A stretch of 64,000 nucleotides of DNA from Anthopleura xanthogrammica (taxonomy: Eukaryota > Cnidaria > Anthozoa > Actiniaria > Actiniidae). Location: NCBI GenBank assembly GCA_964019055.1, contig OZ025221.1, positions 10,133,106-10,197,105 on the forward strand, written 5' to 3'. Of this stretch, positions 12,846 to 24,654 are shown in pieces (the stretch's first letter is position 1; each line of letters starts with the position of its first letter). Both the position numbers and the translations under genes were made by a program. The notes beneath the pieces are model-generated. The model worked only from the letters and a program-made list of their open reading frames with translations, searched no databases and had not been told where the DNA came from.

Positions 12846-12932
12846 CACGTGTTCAGTTTATTTTGCATATTCCACGCGTGACTCCGTGACCCTTGCACAC
12901 CTTTAGTCTTATATAATTTTAACTTGCACGTG
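12846..12932 (+). promoter_or_regulatory. putative lipocalin promoter: TATA-like box flanked by two CACGTG sites
   Basis: TATATAAT occurs at about 12910-12917, roughly 115 bp before the lipocalin ATG at 13029, a fitting distance for a core promoter plus a short 5' UTR. CACGTG hexamers lie at 12846-12851 and 12927-12932. The assignment rests only on position and motif and is inference. Confidence 0.4.
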
Positions 12933-13028
12933 TCGTACTACAGGGACACAAGTCAGCAGTTCTTCAGTGCATCCACTTGGTATTTCAACAACAACTTCTT
13001 GACTAGTAAACGTATCCCCAGCAGAAAA

Positions 13029-14867
13029 ATGAAGGTCTTGGTTCAAGTCTTGCTTCTCGCCGTGGTTGCTTGTCCGTCATGTCTTGGTATTGATGTGGTA
13101 CCCAAGCTGAATGTAACCCAGTATCTTGGGAGGTGGTACCAGGTAGTGTATACCATGAAGTACTTTCGCTTTTTTGCTATATATCATTTCCCTATTAACT
13201 TGTTAATTCCTACTCCGTTTATTTCTGCTTTTTTAATAGTTGAATATTGTTTGCATTACTGCTTAGCACTTTAGTTATTTTGCAAAAATCCTGGCATGAA
13301 TATTGATAGGACGGCACACACCTCCTCAAGAAGAATCGCAACTTTTTAGCTGTAGCTGCTTTATTGAAAAACGCCCACAAATCTTGACTCCATACTTTAA
13401 TAGCATTACTTCTTAGAGTAAAATTCGATGTATTTAATTTTGAATTTATATTTGGAAAGCGCTATTGAAAGCTTATTCAAGGAATAGTTACGTAATCAGC
13501 TGTTGCAGCTCGTCAGAATGGAATTTGATCAGGGGGAGAGGTCACCTCATGGTCACGAGGGACGCATCACGCAAACATAACAGTAGTCACGCGTTGTAGT
13601 CACGTCAGTATTTCTTTGAACATTGGAAAGTAAAAGATGGTCTCTTGATTTTCCCCCACAGATGTACTCAGATATAACAGTGATGTCAACTTTCGAGCGA
13701 AATGGAGTTTGCGTCTTTGCTGATTGTAAGTTACATTTTTCTTGCTAATTCAGCTCACAAGGTCTAGGCGGGTTAAAATTCTGTTATTTGTCTATTCTTA
13801 AGATACTCTGAGGAAGGATGGTAAGATTGGAGTTATAAACAGCCAGCGTATCAAGACACCAACAGGAGAATTGAAGCAGATAACTGGATACGCCTACACA
13901 CCTGACCCAAAGGTACCTGGGAAACTAAAGGTTCACTTCGATGTTGCCCCTGTGGATGGATCCTGTAAGTCCTCTTCAAAAACATCCTTTGATTTCATTT
14001 TTTATTCTTTCTTTATCCGTTGAATCCCCATCCCCCTCATCCTCCTCCCCCCTCTCCTTGTACGTATACTCTACTTTGGGTAGGTATGTTCGTTACCATA
14101 TATAGTTTGTCACACAACTCATAACGAAATGATAGCGACAGAAACGTCACTCCAGAGTCAGTTCTTGCAGAAGTCCATAACTAGAGCTAGTTATGGACTT
14201 CTGGTTCTTGCCAATTGCCCAATTGTACCAGGGGCGAATCTAGCGTCCCACCTTTTTTGCAAAAATAAAATAAAAGCATGCTTATAACTGAAAATATTCA
14301 CTCGGTTTAGCCGCTGTGAGGAATGACGGGAACCGGAAGCGCCTCACAGCGGCTGCGCAGGAAGCTATAAATTAGAGACTTCAAATTTTTCATCATTTTC
14401 CTTCCTTTTATGGGTTTCCTGTAGCATTGGCATGAGGTACCCCGTAACAGTCACCCCCTTTCAGTTTATAAATCCTGAATCCGCCCCTGTGTACTATGAC
14501 ACGTAGATAGAATTCTTTCTGCAACTTGTCTAACTCTACGAGACAATTGATAAAAGTATATACCAACTGAATTGACTTGATTTCAGACTGGATTGTTAAG
14601 CTTGGCCCACAAACCTTTGGACCTGACAAGCAATATCAGTATTCTATCGTAACTGATGGGCTGCAGTTAACCCTGTTCGTGCTGGCCAGAGACCCAGAAG
14701 GATTTACCAAAGAGTACGATGAAGAAGTTAAGACATTCATGAAAAATAACGGCTTTACCCACTTCTACAATAAACCAATTGCAACCCTGCAAAAAAAGGA
14801 ATGCGACTATCCAACACCACCAATGAGTATCTATCAGTCTGCAGAGGAATACTTGAACCAGTTGTAA
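13029..14867 (+). CDS. secreted lipocalin, apolipoprotein-D / Blc-like, four exons
   Basis: Coding exons: 13029-13142, 13662-13725, 13803-13964, 14587-14867; all junctions are GT-AG and the joined frame gives 206 residues. Lipocalins are eight-stranded beta-barrels that carry small hydrophobic molecules outside the cell. Seen here: a signal peptide (MKVLVQVLLLAVVACPSCLG), then the lipocalin signature YLGRWYQ at residues 32-38 (the G-x-W motif of structurally conserved region 1), a strand ending GVCVFADY, and YSIVTDGLQLTLFVLARDP in the third exon block, which matches the usual T-D-Y-x-x-Y / L-x-R region of ApoD-like members in position. Length is normal for ApoD-like lipocalins. An in-frame ATG lies upstream at 12924, but the start at 13029 sits directly before the signal peptide. 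A possible AATAAA lies near 14935. ApoD/Blc subclass is a judgement from overall look. Confidence 0.92.
14161..14211. repeat. 34-bp near-perfect palindrome bounded by an 8-bp direct repeat (lipocalin intron 3)
   Basis: 16-bp arms (AGAAGTCCATAACTAG and its complement) around a 2-nt centre span 14169-14202. GTTCTTGC stands directly before it (14161-14168) and again just after it (14204-14211). An 8-bp direct repeat around an inverted repeat looks like a target-site duplication around a very small foldback remnant, of the kind hAT-type elements make. Its origin is inference. Confidence 0.6.
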
Positions 14868-15896
14868 AAACATTCACGCAATCATTAACAAACATGAAAT
14901 AGTCGAATATATATCTCAGTCTTAAGATTGTGAAATAAATGATCACTTAATAACCTACAGTATTGTACTTTGTTTCTCTCTCACTTACAATACATCCTGT
15001 ATTGTCCTTGACCCTGAAAGACGATAAAAATGATAAAAGTCCATCGGGTAATTATTTACCGCGCGGGAACTCAGCAAAGCGTTGAGAAAGGCAGAAACTA
15101 TGCCATCACGCGCCTCGATACATCCGCAGAAGCTGAGGCGTCGTACAAACTTTAGACACTTGACGCGCATGCGTTTGAACTGCGAATTAACATTTTTGAG
15201 TCAAAAACGGCTTAGAACTAACAGTACTTGATGCGCGCTTTTTTTTTGCTCACTGAAAATTCGCGGGCGTTGGTTTGGTTTTGAGCCACTTTCCCTCCTA
15301 TAGATGGAGTTTTCTTTTATGAGTAATAGTCCCCTTCACAGTTCCCTGCACCATCTTGAAAGGTAGCCGTGCCTTTGCATCGAAGAGAGACATGAAGTGA
15401 CTTTGCAATGAAAGAGATATCTGGATTATTGTACAAAGTGTTAAAAAAAAGGTCCCCTCATGTCTCGCTTCGGTGCAAAGGCACGGCTGACCTTTCAAGA
15501 TGGCGAATGGAACTGTGAAGGGGACTATTCAAAAACTACCAGATAATATCTCAATAGTGCGTGGACTGGTTTTGCACGATATACTGTTGCCTACGATAGT
15601 AAATATGAACTAAGACTGGGTGAATATTTGATTATTTGAAGTGCTGCGCAAAGCTGAGGTCTGCAGATACCCATGATTCCTTTCGCGCTCGCATCCATAA
15701 CGAAAGGCATTGTGGGAAATGAGCACAAACTTCACAACAATATAAAAAATTGTGATATTTTCAACTCGATATTTTGGCAGAAAAAACGATCAGAAAAAAT
15801 AATATCGACCTTATACCATGGAATATGCTTCATAATGGACGAATGAGAGAAGATGTATAGTTTTTATGTGACGCAGATGTCTGATATCATGTAAAT
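14868..15896. other. short intergenic spacer between lipocalin and Ubl-ARM gene
   Basis: It contains the lipocalin 3' end with a candidate AATAAA near 14935, a foldback element at 15326-15530, and the presumed promoter of the downstream gene. No additional gene is seen. Confidence 0.6.
15326..15530. mobile_element. foldback element (MITE-like) with ~80-bp imperfect inverted arms
   Basis: The left arm starts AATAGTCCCCTTCACAGTTC and the right arm ends GTGAAGGGGACTATT. The arms remain similar inward for about 80 bp, including CATCTTGAAAGGT and GCCGTGCCTTTGCA on both sides, with a few mismatches. The centre is about 45 bp and there is no coding potential. The strong arm identity suggests a fairly young non-autonomous DNA element. 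Confidence 0.85.
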
Positions 15897-18800
15897 ATGT
15901 CGTCATTGTGGGTCAAACTTGAGTCCATTTGCCTTGATTCAGGAAAACATGATTCTACAAAACTTTTCTTCCAAAACTGGGAAAGAAAATCGATAAATGA
16001 TATCAAACATATTATTCAAGACACCATTAGTGTGCCTATCTGTGACCAGAAGTTATCTTACCGTGGTAATGCTTTGAGTGACGATACGTTGAGCCTGGAG
16101 TGCTTGTACCTTCGAGATGGTGACTCTATCAAAGTTGAATATTCTGGCACTGCAGATATTGATGGTATGAAACCACTGATCGCTAATCTAAAGGAATTTT
16201 CAAGACAAGTAAGGCACCGAGACACAAATCTGTTCGAAATCTCGAGCTCTACAGATTTTTCAAACTTTCCGAACTATGATCTTGCAGTCATGTCGATGGA
16301 AAATTTGGCTTTTGAATATTTTATACCTTGGAAAACTCTTAGAACTGTGGCTCAGAGACATTACTTCGTTCAAGAAGGATCTTTTGATGACTTCATGGAA
16401 GTGTTTAAATTCTCTATGCTACGATACAGACTGGTGGATGGGGAAAATATGCAAGATGTACAAACATGGTACATACTTTTGTTCATAAATATTAATGCTT
16501 TGATTAGATGATGACTGATGTTGATGATAGAGGAGGATGACAGTGATGGTTGGTGTTGGTGATTATGAATGAAGATGTTATTAGTGGTGATAGCGATGAT
16601 GATGATGGTGATTACTGATGATGATAGAGGAGGATGACAGTGATGGTTGGTGTTGTTGATTATGAATGAAGATGTTAATAGTGGTGATGGCGATGATGGC
16701 GATGGTGATTACTGATGATGATTGATGATGATGACAGTGATGGTTGGTGTTGTTGATTATGAATGAAGATGTTAATAGTGGTGAGAGTGATTATGGTGAT
16801 TGGTGATAATTGATGATGATATTATTTGAAGATGTAAGTATTTGTTTGTCACAAGCTAATTTTCTCAGAACAAATTCCAAGCTCCTGGTTGGATTTGAAC
16901 CCATAATCTTCAGGTTACATTTAAAAAAAAATGTTACATCTTTAAAAAAATCCAAGCACAAAAGACATGATGATGATGATATTATTTCTAAATTTCTTTT
17001 TTTTCTCATTTACTTTAGTGATGATGAGAAACTTGACATTCCAGGCCTAGAAGTTCAAGTTGAATATTACAACAATGAACAAATGGTTTTGCAGATGCAC
17101 TGTTTGAGTTTACTGTGGAACTTCTCAGAAACAAGTGAAACTAGACAAATAGTTTTACGACATGGAGGTTTGGAGCTAGTGTGTGATGCACTGCTTCTAA
17201 ACCCTAATGACAGCAATGAAAATAATGATACTTTCTGGGCAATTCTAAGTATCAATGAAACAGCTGTTGGTAGCCTTTGTCAGTAAGTTTATGTTTTATT
17301 TTACCTAGAGAATTTGATTTATTATAACAGTTATGTAACAGGATTAATAATGAGTAATTACTTCACATTCTCCTGCGACTTTCATTGTTTTATACCTCAT
17401 TCTGCAAAGTTTTCCAATAACTGCATACTGCTTACGACCCATGAAGCATTTCAATTTGGCTCATTTCCAACAAGTTTGAGGGGCACTTTGCATGAATACA
17501 ATAGTTTTCATGTGCAGTTAAGGATAACAAGCTATTGTATTTATGCAAAGTGCCCTTCAAAGTCAAGAATAAGAAACCAGTAAATAGTTATTCTACTTTT
17601 GCTAGTAGCATAACTCTTTCTTTACCATGTCTTATATTTTGTTGTTGTTTTGGATTTTGAGGTATGCTGAATTTCCAGAAACACAAGAGATTCTTGCCAA
17701 CAACAGTGCAATAGTAAACAAGCTTATCTACATGGTAGAATGCCGTCTGAAGAGAGAAACAAGTTTTTATCCTCTGTATTCAAGCCAAATCTCGGCCAAC
17801 ACTCTGTTCTGCTGTGCATGTAATATCAAATCACCTTTGGCTTTTGTAGAAAATGGAGTTCACATCAAAATGATTGAACTAACAACAAAGCTTTTGAACC
17901 AAGATCATGATATGGCTTTGAGGTAAAATAATGATAGTTTATTTATTTGTTTTTTTAAATTCCACATTCCCTTCCTTCCTAAAATAATGGCTGAACTTTC
18001 ACCATTTTTAAACAATACCCTGAAAAAGTCTCTGGGCAAATCTAAGTCAGGGCATAGCTAACTCACAGATTGAACCCAGAAACAACCTCTGGGCTGATCT
18101 AAGTCAGGGCATGGCTGACTCACAGATCAAACCCTGAAACAACCTTTTTTTGCTGAGGGAGGAAAAATGAAGAACCTGGAGAAAAACCCTCAAATCAAGG
18201 GAGATACCTAACAAACTCTACTAACATAAGATACCAAGTAAAGGAAAAAAAATTGAGGAAAGATCTGAAGATACTGACGGAGGTGTTCCAGAAACTCTCT
18301 CACTCCATTGCCTCTCAGTCATAGGGTTACAATACAACCAAGTAACTGTGGAGCAATTAGAGAGCTTCTTGCGGTCAGGGTAGTCTCTGAGGAGGGTATC
18401 TTGTAAATTGTAGAATTGAACTGCCCATACCTCCCCCCTCCAAAGGGGATCATGGCATTTTCCAGGGGGTGGGTGTGGATTTCTGTACTTTCCTGGAGAT
18501 TGTAGATTTTTTTGGAAATTTTTTGCAAATAGTGTAAAATAACAAAGATTCATCTTTTCATAGCAAAACTAAGTTATTGCAAATGTTTCTCATTCTTTCC
18601 CTTAGGTATTATTGCTGTCTCTTTCTGGCAAGGATTCTGAGCTGTACTTTGGTAAAACTGGAACCTGCAATTACTCAACAAATAGATGGCTTGCTCTCAT
18701 CATTCATGAATGAGCACAGCCCTAAGGATGTCTCAACCTGGGAGGAAAAGCACAACTATGTTTGGGTCACTCTAGTTCCATTTGTGAGCGTTGCTTTTGC

Positions 18801-19137
18801 CAGAGGTGTAAAAAATGATTCACAGGAGACTAAAAGTGTTGAAGATGAGACAAGGTGGGAAAATGGTAGATGGCCTGGGACTGCAGAAACACAGAAAATG
18901 GGAATATTTTGTATGAAACACATGTTGTTTTTTAAAGAAAACTGCCAAATTCTTGTGAACCAAAACTTGCTTCCTTATCTAACATGTCTCAATTGGCAAT
19001 TAAAAGGGCCTTTGAAGACTGATCTTGAGGATGTGATGCAAAACTTACCAGAAAGTAAATGCCCTCCAAGTCTTTCTGTTATCGCAAAAAGTCAGCTTGC
19101 TTATAAATTGGGCTTTGAGGTTGCTCTACGCATGTAG
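15897..19137 (+). CDS. ubiquitin-like plus armadillo-like helical repeat protein, four exons, function unknown
   Basis: Coding exons: 15897-16468, 17019-17282, 17662-17922, 18606-19137. Each join is GT-AG and in phase, giving 542 residues. Residues about 5-85 look like a ubiquitin fold: an N-terminal strand, a helix (SINDIKHIIQDT), then KLSYRGNALSDDTLS and LRDGDSIKVEY, the familiar end of ubiquitin-like domains. From about residue 200, armadillo-type helices appear, best in LQMHCLSLLWNFSETSETRQ followed by IVLRHGGLELVCDALL, and again in ENGVHIKMIELTTKLLNQD. No signal peptide or membrane segment is visible, so it is presumably cytosolic or nuclear. I do not recognise a named family. A ubiquitin-like N-terminus with a helical-repeat body suggests an adaptor in ubiquitin or proteasome pathways, but that is inference. 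The gene is convergent with the TMC gene (stop codons about 1.6 kb apart). Confidence 0.85.
16500..16815. repeat. GATGAT-rich minisatellite, ~100-bp unit, three copies (intron 1)
   Basis: Units containing GATGACAGTGATGGTTGGTG recur about every 100 bp (near 16535, 16634 and 16733), each followed by GATTATGAATGAAGATGTTA. It lies in the first intron of the Ubl-ARM gene. Confidence 0.8.
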
Positions 19138-20702
19138 ATACATTTACTAACTAGAATATATGCTGTCTTTGTACCTTGTCTACTAATATAAGGTTAGGAC
19201 TTGTTAAGAACTATACTTTGCTTTTTGTCTGCATCCTGGACATTGACTCAGCAATTCCTGAGTCAAAATCCCAAATCACATAAGATTTTTCTTAGTCTCC
19301 TGGATCTCGCATTATATTTTATCCATTTCCCAGATCCTGCAAATAACCTTCCAGACCCTGTTAATGGTTAACCATGGTTTCATGAAATGGGATGAATTAG
19401 CCAGGGATGTCACATGGAAGGTTGAATGATAAGATTCTGGTTATTATTGATAATCTTTATTTACTTGTAGTATTCCTGGTAGGTACGAATAATGAATTTA
19501 AAACTGATAGACAACTGACTTTGGAATGGAATACAGTTTATTTATCAAAAATATTGTAGTTACAAAAATGGTTGAACCATTGTTTAATACTTGTGCGTAA
19601 AATTTGAAGGAATATAAATTTTATAATACATCAGTTACACAATATCCAACAAATGCTGTCTTTGTTTTGTTTGTCCGAAATTGAAGTGGCAAAATAGGGT
19701 AATGAGAGGAATTTTAGAAAGTTTCCTCCAGTTCCTGACCCTTATTGTTACCTTCAAACCCTTCTCTAGCCTGAATTCTACAATATAAGCAAGGCAAAAA
19801 TGGATTAGCTTGTATTTCCATTAAATTTCTATTTTCTCCTGTGATACAAATCTAGGTGAGATCCTCTTGAACAGCAAAATTGTCCAGGGAAAAATTTCTC
19901 ATAATGACTACCTAAAAAACTGTCTCCAGCATGTTCAACTTTTGTCTGTCTCCCATGCCCCCAAAGTGCAAAATCTGTTCTTGTTCCTACATGAACAAGT
20001 ATGTGAAATTAAGAACTCAGTTTCATGCTCTTTGCTTAATTTTGTAACTAGAATCTGTATATGATCTGTAGATATCTTACATTCCTAATGATTAAATATT
20101 ACCACTAAAGCACTATCTGCTATGGTGTTTATATTCGTGATATAAATATTTTTTATTAAATGGGAACAGCTCAAGAAAATTATTTTTGAGATTTTATCTT
20201 GTATGAACAATTTTGAGTGCTTGACTATTCCATCTTCTATAGCAACATCATATAACTTTGATTGCAATTAAAAAAATTGATTGAACCTGTGCTGGATTTC
20301 TATAGAAAAAAAAGTGGAAATTCAATTTCTAAGGATTAATGGCCCTATTACATTGCCATTATGAGACAAGTTGCTGGAGAACTGCACAGTGTAACAGGGG
20401 TTGTCTTGTGATGTTGTTGTGTGTAGCGTTGTACGAAGTAGAACTCAGCAACTTTTCTCGACTTTTTAAGCAGGCATATTTTTCAAGTCATTGCAACTTG
20501 CTGAGATGGCGTTGCAAAAATCACAACCTCGTCAACCTGCAATGCTACATCTTCAAACATTGTGAAACAAGTTGCTGATAAAATTGCACAGTGTTAAAAT
20601 TATTTTAAAGTCTTAAAAGTGGAAAAGTTTTGGCTACTGTGGTGTAACTGAAGTAGTGAATGAACCAAAACAATATGCCTTGACAAACTGACTCGTTTCC
20701 TT
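19138..20702. other. convergent intergenic region, 3' UTRs of Ubl-ARM (+) and TMC (-)
   Basis: No coding feature is seen. On the minus strand, an AATAAA (plus-strand TTTATT near 20152) could end the TMC transcript about 0.55 kb past its stop. The stretch 20345-20595 carries repeated words such as ACAAGTTGCTG and GCACAGTGT at both ends and resembles a decayed foldback element related to that at 21940-22146. Confidence 0.5.
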
Positions 20703-23700
20703 TCAGTGCTGATTGGCTTGCACAGTCACATCAGTCATGGCAACACTTGATGTTATTTTTTTCATGAGGTACAACTTGTCTTGACCAGCCTACCATACAA
20801 AAAACAAATCTGTTAACAAAACATCGCCCCAATATTGAGTTTCTTGCCATAAGATTAATTAAATGAGCACGACAAAGGAAGGGCTAGAAGCTCGATGTAT
20901 ACTGGATAAAAAAGACAGCTTGCCTACAAGGTCACCTTATCACCATGTAGGCTTTCAGTGGAGTATAAACAATTGTCAAAGCATTCACAGACCAGTAAAC
21001 TTACAAGAGCTATTTGTTCTTTCAAAAGTTTGATTTTCTTCTCGTTTGAGTCTTTCAGCATTTTGTAATAATAGACCACAATCCTATTGAAGAAAAGAGT
21101 CGAAATTAACCAGATAACAACATTTAATCACACTTAAAATTTCAAAATTCTTACCCAAGAATACAAAACAACATGGCAAGGAAGCTTGCTGAGGACAAGT
21201 ATTCAATTGGTACTGTTAATGCTTCAGGAAACTTCTTAAGCTCGGCCGTGATAACAGAATACATGCTTTCCAATTCCCTGTATGGAGGAAAACAAAATTG
21301 ATAGTAAAAACGCAGATTTATCTTAATTCGATTTACTTTTGTTTATTTGCTTTTTTAAAAACAAAAAATTGAAAAATATATTAACAAATTATTAAGGAAA
21401 AGGCAGCCGGAAAAAGCAACGATGGAGATGGGTTTACATTGTAACACGTGGTGAAGGCGGGAAAAAGCGCAGGAAAAGTCACGTGATGAAGCGCGCGTGG
21501 ATCTGTCGTACGCGACTGGAGTGCGCTGTTCTGTTATTTCGCTTCTTGTGCGCTTTTTGTACGGACAGGGAACTCAAACGTCTTTAAAACTTCAATATTT
21601 TCTATCATTTTCGAAGAAAAAATGTCTCCTAGTATTCTTCATCCTATGCTTTCAAAGAGACTTGAAGCAAGGTAAGACTATAATGCATTATATTGTCCAC
21701 ATATATTGTAATGTTAGAAGGAGGTGAAGGAACTTCGCTTGATCTCTTGCGAACCTTTTAACGGTAAATTCTAGACATTGCTATATATATGTATTTACCT
21801 GAAAGGCCCGCAACTTTGAGAAGGTTTTAACCTAAAGAAATTAACGACAAATAGTATTTATGTATTTTTCCAGAACGTGTTCTTATTCAGAAGGCGAAAT
21901 GTTGGTGGTCAAATTGTCTTCCCCTCCCAAGCACTGCTTTTTAAAGCTCCATTACAAGGAGCAATTTTTTCTGCAACTTGTACGCAATCGTTGCCCAAAG
22001 TAGACTCCAATTATACTGTACTTTTCGCAACGAGTTTTCAAACTGCACTGTAGGTTACACGCTACAATGCTCCATGCAACTTGTGTCACGATGCCGTTGC
22101 AGGACAAGTTGTAGAGACAATTGCTTCATGTAATCGTGGCTTTAATGTATTGTCTTATTTTGCTTGCATATCATTTCCCTTCTCCTTTGTCAGTCAGCCC
22201 TTCCCACTTTTATTTGTCTGCTATGTCATATTGAGCATGCATGGGTGACAAGAAAAGTCTATTGATTACACACCACTTGCTGTTAAGCCCACAACATTTC
22301 AAGTTGCAATGACAATACCTAAATATCCACAATGGGAGCCAGGAGGCAATGCCGGATGATGAAGTGAGCACGTTTTCAAAACAGTTTTTCATATGCGCAC
22401 TGTCATCCTTGCTGTTGCCATCCTTGCGTCAATGGCAAGGACACGGCCATGCCTCATGTTCCTAAGCTAAGCTTGCCCCTCACCAATGCGACACAGGTTC
22501 GAGTCCAGCTGGGCGTGGTGTCGTATGTGAGTAGAGTTTGTTGCTTCTCTCCTGTGCTTGTGGATTTTTCTCCAGTTTCTCCAGTTTTCCTCCCTCCACA
22601 AAAATCAACTTCTAAATTCTAATCTAGAAGGGCCTTTAAGATGAAAATTACTTCGTGTAACTCTAGTCACCCTACAAATCGTGAATTTTTTTATATCACA
22701 GCACAGTGACGTGACTGTGTACATTATATATTTCTTAAATAGAGCATACTTACATGTCCTCACTTTCTGACATGACAGTGTATCCAATAGTAATAATTGA
22801 TACCAAAAATGCAACACCAAGCAGCACCAAGAATAGTAGGTTCATTTTTGCTGCTCGGAATGGTCTCCCTGATGCCTTACAGTTGTTAACCACACTTACC
22901 TGATATTAAACAAGAATTATAAGCAATCTATAATTAATGAATAGGTAATGAATAAATGTAAGTAGGTGATTGCTGTATAACATTTGACTTACCCTTTTTA
23001 TGTAAAACAAAAGTAGCAATTTGAGAACATTTACGGCAGAGAGGAGTGGACTGAAAAATGTACCAATCCTAGAAAAAAATTAATAAACAAAAAAAAAAAA
23101 AACTGAATACCAAGCTTTTCACTCAAAGGGTGAAAGACTGGTGTCAGCAAAGCCTGCAGCCTGGATGGCATGATTGCCTAATATATTTGATGTGCTGTGT
23201 TTTCTGACATCTTTTTTTTTGTTTCATTGCATTGTGTACTGTGTATATATTTTAAATACAGTTCAATCAAACCTCTGTAATTGCATGCACTAACACAGAG
23301 CCATTAGATATTAGATAGGCATCCATCATGATCATAGAGGTCTGTTTTAAGTGCATGTGATGGAGGAATTGTGAAGGAAGTGTCTGGGAGGTGTTCATAT
23401 CAAAAGGGTGCCTCGTGAACTCAGAGGTTTAAAATATAGAATTTAGTATGGAGTGAGGGAGGAGTGAGCCATCACAGATACAATAGAACCCTTATCATCA
23501 GGAGTATTTGTGTGTTAGAATATTTACTTTATATTCTATTTTCTTATTTCTAGTCACTTACCAGGCCAAGCTCTGGGCATACACAAGATCAAGCGCATTA
23601 CGAGAAATGTCAAACCCTGGAAAACCAACATTCTGACCACACCATCCAATGTGTTTTGTCATCAAACTAAAATGGTAAGACAGAAACAAATTTTTTTTTT

Positions 23701-24622
23701 TATAGGTAATAGCTTGATTTTGAAGTTAAAGTTCATTAATGCAGGTAAATATTTCATTATCACTGAGGCTTCTGGCAACCTACAATGAGACTCCCACATG
23801 AAAATGTGGGGGTGTTCATTGCTTTTTGAAGATAAAATGAAATTGCTTTCAGTTAGGAACCAACCTTCTCAGGAATTCCCCAAAAAATGTTGACAACAAC
23901 AGAAAAACAAAGTCAACAACAATCAGCCGATAAAATGAAATTCCTATGTATGTCTCCCAGCACTCTTTTATTGCCTACAATACAAACGTAAATACTGTAT
24001 TATAAATCATGTAATAATAATAATATTTTGCCCAGGATGCTCTCATCAACAAAGTGTTTTTCAAAGATGTCCTGCAACAAAAACTAGAACTAAAAATATC
24101 CTGCTACTATATCATATACAAAATACTATATAATATATAATATATTAAAAATGTTAATAAATACTAAAAGTGAAATAGGTCTAAAATCAAATTAAAAGTA
24201 TACATGTATGTTATCTTACATAAAAATTACATTATCATAAAAAAGTCATAAAACCATTAAGGCTAATAAGGCTGTCTTGTAGTAATGTCTAGATTGTTGC
24301 AATCAGTGGCCGCATGAAATATAAAATGCTGTTTGCCCCAGTTAGTGTATGCATGTGACAAGTGTAAATCCTGATGGCGACGTGTGTCATAATTATCCCT
24401 TGCAAAAATCTCTGATTTTGTAAGAGGACTCCTACCGGCAAACATGGGTTATCAGCCACTTCCTGTCCCTTGCGGCACCTTGTTACATCACTAAACAAGG
24501 CTATTAGGAGGACACCAAGTGTTGTCAATTTGAGCAATACTGTCCTACAGGGTGCAAAGAAATAAAGAAAGATTATAACAATGATAATAAAGAAATATGT
24601 TCAAATAGATATGAATGAATGA

Positions 24623-24654
<32 letters not shown>

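Noticed and set aside
20762..20816. Alternative last TMC exon using the AG before ATTTGTTTTTTG
   Set aside because: It gives a short unrelated tail; the AG at 20791-20790 yields the conserved C-terminal sequence.
20920..21083. Read-through end of the TMC gene past 21005 (ALVSLLVCECF...)
   Set aside because: The spliced version to exon 20703-20789 gives the family-typical KEQIALAGQDKLYLMKKI continuation, which the read-through lacks.
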